A stretch of 34,159 nt of DNA from Firmicutes bacterium ADurb.Bin080. Its GTDB lineage: Bacteria > Bacillota > Clostridia > Christensenellales > DTU072. Made by a program: the position numbers and the translations under genes. Every line of letters begins with the position of its first letter. Within the stretch, counting starts at the first letter, position 1. The DNA lies in NCBI GenBank assembly GCA_002070965.1, contig MWEH01000166.1, positions 1-34,159 of the forward strand, in the 5' to 3' direction. Positions 29,301 through 34,159 of this stretch are shown one piece after another. The notes beneath the pieces were generated by a model. The model saw nothing but the letters and a program-made list of their open reading frames with translations, had not been told where the DNA came from and made no database searches.

Positions 29301-31109
29301 TCCCGAAGTAAATTCAGTATTTCCATATTTTAAAATAAACCCTACTTCTTTGGAAGTATCATCCACCTTAATTGATTGACGATTCCCGCTGTGGTAAATA
29401 TATGGAGAAGAAATATTCCCTGCCTCGTCAGCCGCAATTAATACTAAAGTATATTCTCCAGGAACAGGAACGACTAGGGGTAATTTACCTCCCCCTAATG
29501 TGATATTTGAATAAAGACCTAAATCTTGCATGTTTGCAATGCTTACACCATCACCAAATGGATAATTATTTGAAGCATCAGCTGCAGGCTTTGAAAAATC
29601 ACACTCCGCGGGGTCAAATGAACTAACAGATGGATCTAAAACATACGCAAAAACCTTTTCTTGTGCATTACTCAATAAATCTGTTGTTAAGGTTGAAGAG
29701 TAATCTAAGAGAATCGTTCGAGAAGCTGTATACCATTCTCTGGACTCAATAGTTACTCCAAGCCCTTTCGTCGAGTCAATAATTGGTGATGAAGGAGCAG
29801 AATCGTCTACCTTCACTACTATCTCTTTTTCAGGAATGGAAGCTATATCAAACTCAAAATAATTAACTGTTCCGGAAACAATCGTAACTGGTAATCGGGG
29901 AAGCAGTTTCACTTGTGAGGTATTTCCAACTCCAGACTTGACTGAGTATTGAACACTATACCCTGAATAACGATTTTTTATTTCTTGTTCTGATGCCCCG
30001 ACTGGCAAAGAAACCCTGCTCAAATATGAAGAAATACTTTCATCATATGTGAAACTGTAGGTATGCCAATCCAAACAAGTTCTATCGTTAAAATTCTCAT
30101 CTATCGGGAAAAATAACGCAGTATAGTAATTAGGGAACTCATACGGTAATCCTGAATTCATTACTTGTGCGCTAACTGTAATGGTATCTCCCGTCTTGAC
30201 AAAAGTATTTTCTAATGTTGTAGGTCCTTCAGTTTCATAATTTTTAACTCCCGGAATGTTAGTCGTTTCTCTATTTACTCCTTGAACAGCGACACCATAT
30301 GCATCAAGGTTGATAGAAAGCGTAGATATTTCTACATCCATATGAATTCTCGGAGAAGAAACATATACCGGGACACTGTCGGAGTTAGTTTTATCAAAGA
30401 TTTCAACGACAAAACAAGCGCTATTATGAGTGATTGGAGCCGTAGTATAAAGAACATTGAGAGGATCTGGCATAGAACCAACATCTGCATTATCTCCACC
30501 CAAATAAATCTTTTGGGAAAAAGAAGCACCAACTGGTTGAATTATTTCCGGTCCAGTAAACTGGGAGTAAACTGCCCCTCCTGTTCCAGAAGGATACCAC
30601 TTTATGGAAGTCTGTAAAGTGACTGGGTCATCTCCACTATTTCCACCAATTTGAATTTGAGATTCAAAAACAAAACTTATTATAAAATTCTGGTCTTGCA
30701 TAGCCTTACTTAAAGCGCTATACGGAGATAGCGTATCTACGTCAAGCATGGCCTTTACTCCAATATTTCCCCCAAAGAAAGAAACATTATCCGGAGTAAA
30801 TGTGGCACTTGTACCAGAAGGAGAATAAAAATCTACTCCATTATATCCCGTTGTTTCATACCCCATTGCTGGCCAATATCCACCTGAAGAATCTTCTTGC
30901 GCAGCTGCAGTAGATAATAAATTCGTTCCGGGTTTCAAATATCCATTGTCTAAAGAAGCGTTTGAACTGGCTTTATTCCCAGCAGCAAAAGCAATCTTTG
31001 GATCATTAACAGATATTGATGACAAAGAAAAAAAGGCGACACAAAATATCAACAAAAACGCAAACGCCAAAAAATTTATGGAAAAACGATTGTGAGCCTT
31101 AAATGACAT
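20340..31109 (-). CDS. Giant membrane-anchored surface protein with MBG/YDG-type Ig-like repeats
   Basis: One unbroken ORF of 3589 residues from ATG at 31107-31109 (a TTG one codon upstream also fits the GGAGG at 31120-31124). It has a signal peptide (about 1-44, ending AFAAG). The N-terminal part of about 800 residues is beta-rich and not assignable, with segments like SREWYTASRTILLDYSS typical of bacterial Ig-like domains. About 2400 residues of divergent repeats follow, recognisable by Y-x-G-x-x starts, NVGTYxVxxxIxDxNYxG bodies and K-[KA] ends (MBG type), alternating with a second unit ending in xFxPxDxxNY. A YDG-type unit lies near the end (AYDKAVDGL...VTGTLGGVLQGDEV...NVGTHAV...GLHASNYSV). 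Then come a membrane helix (about 3519-3545) and a 45-residue basic tail. No LPXTG is present. An adhesin or matrix role is inferred only. Confidence 0.85.
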   Translation of the reverse strand: MSFKAHNRFSINFLAFAFLLIFCVAFFSLSSISVNDPKIAFAAGNKASSNASLDNGYLKPGTNLLSTAAAQEDSSGGYWPAMGYETTGYNGVDFYSPSGTSATFTPDNVSFFGGNIGVKAMLDVDTLSPYSALSKAMQDQNFIISFVFESQIQIGGNSGDDPVTLQTSIKWYPSGTGGAVYSQFTGPEIIQPVGASFSQKIYLGGDNADVGSMPDPLNVLYTTAPITHNSACFVVEIFDKTNSDSVPVYVSSPRIHMDVEISTLSINLDAYGVAVQGVNRETTNIPGVKNYETEGPTTLENTFVKTGDTITVSAQVMNSGLPYEFPNYYTALFFPIDENFNDRTCLDWHTYSFTYDESISSYLSRVSLPVGASEQEIKNRYSGYSVQYSVKSGVGNTSQVKLLPRLPVTIVSGTVNYFEFDIASIPEKEIVVKVDDSAPSSPIIDSTKGLGVTIESREWYTASRTILLDYSSTLTTDLLSNAQEKVFAYVLDPSVSSFDPAECDFSKPAADASNNYPFGDGVSIANMQDLGLYSNITLGGGKLPLVVPVPGEYTLVLIAADEAGNISSPYIYHSGNRQSIKVDDTSKEVGFILKYGNTEFTSGYASTVGDIYIYIGSNWHTKNVDGSYTFTAGDNQLSGDNIYQKRVTPAKRNQPVTLRFLMRPTNYETYKVVRYSSQPAMDGMWSDNPVYRVGRDGRYYEITFSMNDEIWSSSQNSGLISMFFNKKVDLGLKSSDFSFTKNNNTGLGEIIGIEGYIEAFFPYNPLTQPKVYPPVQPDINVVYYRLEEYQVFVKTKIENNQTVTTTGGYIIYNGTQYDLPDEYDLLAATRVGNTVQISEGIDNINLTTITRNDGPLITGYKSYYNNGYIAEDYYDNGFVDAGRYVYKASVDLSGDTNLFGEKVDIYEVKKANPRVYGLHGENTLYYGDSMAEIIFASTYENGTPVFQPSFTYADRIYYMSSAGVYGYYEITSPSAGTPQYTLPGVTSSLNITVNFYPIDVIAGVDNSVIAANWGNVFYNYYERTMTESGYVYSLIPGKSHSLNYNIQTIQIAIEIRPSLAYLGVNAATTRTTFNQEPQGLEVQVFSDADKTQIIENVYTNVLYRDKSDPNSVFTVTKPTNAGLYQAKIDIDTTRSNYYNEASLYQDFTIDKMVLEIVPVVPEGDEDTTGYIYEKFAIPEIYGEGSQYQSTCRFTFKYGYLDVPDYQFGVFVGENFIETTGLLVEHTFFQVKGPNGNGLDPYGDRIVQTTPGILISDLLSAGTHLAEISIENQNYEGELTATFAIEQGTAEGNLLTVNMPLLNRNYDAVGLDGTLQGKLGQIEFGQTLEGMSGQMLLNADTRGSYTFRNKTAYISGRFYFEDEDTYYLRIGGAQTPRYNSSGERILDVKYGTGSSANRIVPHTVTLYWQAGQFEGETFVPNLNFSLLSFPADIYVVRAVPNMSGLRLSDIVYKDKLSSSVIEGNVVSNGITLTPVVDYNIRIAVNPETVYPGGTHNVLCVFEPSPSALYSYRRIENIPIPLTVEKREVEFSFPSSVERQIEPDELNEIVENPFGIAYIFGSMYQNPATIIKNADDDSAVLDAQLEYIYFKDFIPGYVLSAGESIMPGYENYVRMAGTGINNSTPVGKYYMLLRTVGSNYSGTSWKDFYVVKADLYVETPNKPVIEYGTSLALVEFPLINAQNADSTKIISGRFSYEIDIIPEVGDTTLYVIEFTPASAFAMYQNFKPLTIELGIVVQKKTLTISVSNLTHTYTGAQKQVSGVVANPDNSSENLPLIYTYSTFDNSIPRDSGVYDVTVSIAPQVQKYRGSRTVTMTINKSPVSIVSSDIEKIYTGMPQPFVPVYSIVPGTLPQEFQISNENGFKITYYNRQRAVMASAPVNVGLYYVSVELITQNYTGQSEISYWIAPNLKSVNDLEQTYCPPSTDPNAPKVKQVSLSFNDVTVTRKDDYGIDQTFVESHQNVVYQILYRNNYGANQEFSSELDISNAGEYSVRIVYNENGYNKVLDGYVLIVNKAVLSLGTLDYYYSFYTGSPMILEGIILPGDVQLAEFSYRKYRPDEEEPEDFSPSYIPLDSDVYEVRIELIDDNFQGIAYTLFEIKKANLTIVETPNVLPIQFNSIADSISFVPGTGLVRFTTTGQILTNFGTWTIESDTSLLIVGKGYPVVVRFTPNEVFSANFNFSEKEMSIDIIKRDIGSYIVFEEESLECSYSGSEQTAEAYISSQANIVLGYGNIQLEYYYDGLVRNPKEVNTYQLIVRVNDKNYRGESSSRIFKIKKAEPVIVPPSLKAVGLNSTIDDSYIISGTGNGVNPNNDQIIVLGKFSFLEPTMFMDKANYHPVWMSFQPNDSASYTNINFIYQVYVVGNAVNITSKTALPIPGNSIKYGTELSKFDLKLQIDGVDITSEDGQWRWKNPSQIVGVNGFAEFEFIPQNTDLYNIYTSTVQLTFIQSSDMDPLEDQCFAKIYVGDGIDINNPLSTLILSTVVKNSYYPDITVNPNIEILQSDNQGIDFSTIMATAQQAGGYLSYNQNPLAITFRFKSANYNDTTLTIPVRVYNKLNDIDMVINSREKHYDGHISDISDFGIVISGTSRVIPSESILIKEIKLNGTDINEIRLPGDYQVTIEIDDTHYYGEKTFSYSVLKNDISSHLSILNNLRVFGDTTQVTTVSFGVYSQEVATTNSLILYNYIDRDGITSLGPLPPRDAGEYWLEISIDNRDQYFSAYKKFEYIIQKKEANIILNASYTYFYGENYSIIPQISNSLSGKDYSTQYYVSGQTAPLTSKPSNVGRYRVVFNINHRNYYGSSETLLVINRVRLQLNVPPTIDSLEYGVKLGTAGFLGGEVVTNDSAATRINGTFSFVDPNATPPRGTQAVQVRFIPSNDNFEPITFSIDIIISKRTANINFISSNCVYNGMPQLPTVRTDPALGINTRFTVYRDGLQVNSAIEVGNYRIIATIFDDNYEGFSILEVFQITKASAILSQSILPQASPIEFNQALNKSSLNGGSMVYVNNGLSVAGNFRYLNPDVMLGPVGTYNNISYLFVPIDTANYEIFESTLSIQVVKTNAVISANDTVFVYGSQLRRPTFVTNPANLNVTNDEFENEIDNLIEVGTYRFTASISDTNYKGSIVYNITIIKKPVEVQFYLGTVPVDSYRTTYGSIIYAKAKLKTTSLVPRDIQNVDEIEENLQYFYGSSISLNQTLSVSPPVSIGEYRAYVKMNHRNYEINETSSWISYQISRANVQRLEFDFTSLSTQVYGSVFIPNVLVTPSNVTVRVSFPGYPDMPTTAGTHSIRVEVIDPNYNPSFRNGTFIILPRQISIENIEAYDKAVDGLSDIRVTGTLGGVLQGDEVFLEMKARTEENLINVGTHAVIIDSWTLKGLHASNYSVRPPVYLLHVKITNKVVKDPITDSYITSTAGFNSNVTVSFKDVYDTINRTNFLTSLIGQKATVQTISIKENGLNTVLEEKVKFYVKIPEEYLNSENLEVKGLGNLSNQSITFTREGDYMTFYADTSGEIIFYNNDFPYWIIIVAASVILVVIGVILLFVLIPKKKRKVISSGARKAYEWTQEAKELDNKAEVLSRIREKEKRRRWRL
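20950..28150 (-). repeat. Protein-level MBG/YDG repeat region of the giant gene
   Basis: More than a dozen degenerate repeats of roughly 80 and 90 residues alternate along this stretch. Examples of the recurring phrases are YTGAQKQVSGV, YTGMPQPFVPV, YSGSEQTAEA, YNGMPQLPTV and YGSQLRRPTF at unit starts, and NYTGQSE, NYRGESS, YYGSSE, NYEGFS and NYKGSI near unit ends. The units differ strongly from each other, and no long near-identical DNA repeats were noticed, so the array is old rather than freshly expanded. Limits are approximate. Confidence 0.75.
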
Positions 31110-31141
31110 CAAGTAATATCCTCCGAAGTACCTCTTTCCTC

Positions 31142-31176
31142 ACACGCATATAATACATTAGTACGTGTGCGCGTGT
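31142..31176. promoter_or_regulatory. Candidate operator: GC-rich dyad over the giant-gene promoter
   Basis: ACACGC (31142-31147) and GCGTGT (31171-31176) form an inverted repeat that brackets the -10 and touches the -35. A further CGTGT word 8 bp from the right arm makes a tandem repeat. The block is much richer in G and C than the flanking DNA. It looks like a protein-binding site, but no regulator can be named. Confidence 0.4.
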
Positions 31177-31179
31177 CAA
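31150..31179 (-). promoter_or_regulatory. Promoter of the giant surface-protein operon
   Basis: On the minus strand, a perfect TTGACA (31174-31179), an 18-nt spacer and TATTAT (31150-31155). It would give a leader of about 35 nt with GGAGG at 31120-31124. It is overlaid by a GC-rich dyad (see next entry). Confidence 0.7.
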
Positions 31180-31488
31180 TGAAGTATCTTTTGATTTCGC
31201 TATAAATACAATATAATTCATATGTTATTCACAAACGCATTTTCTAGAGGGTCTATGCGAATATGCTAGAGAGGAAAACTTTATTGTAAAAAGCTAGAGT
31301 TATATAAGTATTTCAGGTATTTTGGCTTGGATAAATATACCACAATATAGGTGCATTAATAAAATCCCTTTTTACACTTCGAACAAAACTAAATCCTTCT
31401 AAAAGATATTAACACAATCAAATGTCGGTGTAAGAATTAATATATTTTTGTATCCATAGATACCTTTATACGTAGAATAGTTGTTATA
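31180..31488. other. Intergenic region between the giant gene and the dCMP deaminase gene
   Basis: A 309-nt AT-rich stretch with no credible ORF. The word CTAGAG occurs three times in the same direction (31244-31249, 31266-31271, 31294-31299), upstream of the giant promoter. A short dyad GTATC-CATA-GATAC lies near 31450-31463, past the dCMP deaminase stop, but has no T run. No tRNA or known ncRNA pattern was recognised. Confidence 0.4.
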
Positions 31489-31947
31489 TCATCTGGGGAG
31501 CTCTGAATATTTAATTATCTCCAGCCCAGCTTCCTCAAACATCTGCATCGAAAAATCATCTGGATATCCGTTATCATATATCACTCTTTTTATCCCGCTG
31601 TTAATAATTATTTTAGCGCAAATACTACAAGGTTGGTGAGTACAATAAAGAGTAGCCCCATCAACGGAGACTCCCAATTTAGCAGCCTGAATAATCGCAT
31701 TTTGTTCAGCGTGCACAGCATAACACAACTCTTGACACGTTCCTGAGGCTATTCCTTTTTTCACCCGCAAACACTCACCTTTGTCCTTACAGCTAACAAT
31801 ACCACTTGGAGCTCCATTATATCCCGTTGTTAAAATCCTTTTATTTCGAACTATTACCGCCCCAACTTGACGATTTTCTTTGAAGCACGAAGACCAATTC
31901 CCTACAACGTATGCGAGTTCCATAAACCTTTTATCCCATTTATCCAT
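31489..31947 (-). CDS. dCMP deaminase (ComE operon protein 2-like)
   Basis: Zinc-dependent deaminase converting dCMP to dUMP, feeding thymidylate synthesis. The start is ATG at 31945-31947, behind AGGTGG at 7 nt; the longer TTG frame adds an unlikely hydrophobic leader. The 152 residues contain the zinc and catalytic motif HAEQNAI (H79, E81) and PCSIC (C107, C110). The conserved TGYNGAPSG (41-49) and the extra cysteines and histidines of the dCMP deaminase group (C53, C59, C71, C75) are also present. It is divergent from groES with about 180 nt between the starts. No strong terminator follows it. Confidence 0.93.
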   Translation of the reverse strand: MDKWDKRFMELAYVVGNWSSCFKENRQVGAVIVRNKRILTTGYNGAPSGIVSCKDKGECLRVKKGIASGTCQELCYAVHAEQNAIIQAAKLGVSVDGATLYCTHQPCSICAKIIINSGIKRVIYDNGYPDDFSMQMFEEAGLEIIKYSELPR

Positions 31948-32037
31948 ATTAAATCCACCTATTACATATAATGTATCTTTTACTAAGAATATCACAGCAA
32001 AACGTCCAATTCAACAAAAGATTTTTTCATTTTTTTG

Positions 32038-32066
32038 TTGCAAGCAATTTTTTGTTGTGTTATAAT
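32038..32066 (+). promoter_or_regulatory. Promoter of groES-groEL
   Basis: TTGCAA (32038-32043), a 17-nt spacer and a perfect TATAAT (32061-32066). Transcription would start at about 32073, placing the CIRCE element at the very 5' end of the message, its usual position. Confidence 0.75.
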
Positions 32067-32074
32067 TCAATTCG

Positions 32075-32101
32075 CTAGCACTCTCAACCAATGACTGCTA
32101 A
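32075..32101 (+). promoter_or_regulatory. CIRCE element (HrcA operator)
   Basis: CTAGCACTC, a 9-nt spacer and GACTGCTAA match the CIRCE consensus TTAGCACTC-N9-GAGTGCTAA at 8 of 9 positions in each arm. It directly follows the groES promoter. HrcA repression relieved by heat or misfolded protein is the known mechanism; hrcA itself is not in the window. Confidence 0.92.
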
Positions 32102-32124
32102 AAATTTTATAGGAGATATTGAGT

Positions 32125-34049
<1,925 letters not shown>

Positions 34050-34068
34050 TTTCTTACATTAAGTCAAC

Positions 34069-34083
34069 AAAAAAGGCCTCAGG
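34069..34083 (+). other. Possible left half of a groEL terminator
   Basis: A run of six A followed by GGCCTCAGG, 20 nt after the groEL stop. This looks like the left arm of an A-tract/hairpin terminator. The matching right arm is not present before the window ends, which would fit an insertion into the terminator. Weak evidence. Confidence 0.3.
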
Positions 34084-34092
34084 TTGATATGC

Positions 34093-34136
34093 TACCTCCA
34101 AAGTAGACACTTGAAAAAGTAAAAGCTTTGGAGGTA
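34093..34136 (+). repeat. Perfect 11-bp inverted repeat enclosing the ribosome site of the terminal ORF
   Basis: TACCTCCAAAG (34093-34103) and CTTTGGAGGTA (34126-34136) pair exactly with a 22-nt loop. The right arm contains the GGAGG that serves the ATG at 34142, and ATTTTTA follows. In RNA the stem would hide the ribosome site and could also act as a weak terminator after groEL. Confidence 0.8.
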
Positions 34137-34141
34137 TTTTT

Positions 34142-34159
34142 ATGGACAGAAGAAGGAAG
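34142..34159 (+). CDS. Start of an ORF, probably a transposase, cut by window
   Basis: Six codons (MDRRRK) follow GGAGG at 34130-34134 with a 7-nt spacer. A basic N-terminus suits the DNA-binding OrfA of an IS3-type element, but so little is visible that this is only a suggestion. Confidence 0.45.

Larger units (their letters stand above)
34090..34159 (+). mobile_element. Probable left end of an insertion sequence (IS3-like), cut by window
   Basis: Begins with TGCTACCTCCAAAGTAGACA, a TG-starting terminal sequence of the kind seen at IS3/IS150-type ends, followed within 52 nt by a well-placed ribosome site and a start codon with basic first residues. Only 70 nt are visible, so the family call rests on resemblance, and the element could instead be a stand-alone hairpin or another gene's leader. 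Confidence 0.5.

Noticed and set aside
31450..31463. Small dyad after the dCMP deaminase gene as terminator
   Set aside because: Only 5 bp of stem and no T run on the minus strand.

Overview
The window is AT-rich bacterial DNA. It reads as a Bacillota genome, most likely an uncultured gut-type member of Clostridia. The grounds are strong Shine-Dalgarno sites, a CIRCE-controlled groES-groEL pair, an NFACT/RqcH protein, a RibU-type ECF substrate-binding protein, and NadD-YqeK and TsaB-RimI fusions. No species can be named from the sequence alone. All genes read in the standard bacterial code.

Layout. (1) 1-1529, plus strand: the 3' nine-tenths of an RqcH-like gene, cut by the window edge. (2) 1530-11453, minus strand: an almost gapless run in transcription order of a large SARP/MalT-like regulator, an RlmI-like methyltransferase, a pseudouridine synthase, nth, obg, nadD-yqeK, rsfS, a ribU-like gene, tsaE and tsaB-rimI. 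Most junctions are 2-10 nt gaps or ATGA overlaps. This is a translation, ribosome-assembly, tRNA-modification and cofactor cluster headed by a regulator gene with its own good promoter. (3) 11612-14716: tRNA-Gly(CCC), a lemA-DUF2207 membrane gene pair on the minus strand, then tRNA-Cys(GCA) and tRNA-Leu(UAA). Two hairpin terminators each lie between converging genes and can serve both strands. (4) 14730-31180, minus strand: 16 kb given to three large exported proteins. They are a ~3590-residue MBG/YDG-type repeat protein, a 558-residue partner whose start codon lies inside the giant's last codons, and a 1257-residue protein with two separate metallophosphoesterase domains. All three have an N-terminal export signal and a C-terminal membrane helix with a short basic end, and none shows an LPXTG signal. 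(5) 31489-34049: a dCMP deaminase gene divergent from groES-groEL. (6) 34090-34159: what looks like the left end of an insertion sequence with the first six codons of its ORF.

The most interesting part is region 4, a cell-surface locus whose functions cannot be read from known families beyond fold level. The giant gene has a near-consensus promoter overlaid by a GC-rich dyad that stands out from the AT-rich surroundings. Other points worth a look are the degenerate ATP-binding loop of the SARP-like regulator, the long hydrophilic N-terminus of the RibU-like protein, a LemA with an abbreviated membrane anchor, and a perfect inverted repeat that would hide the ribosome-binding site of the ORF in the mobile element.
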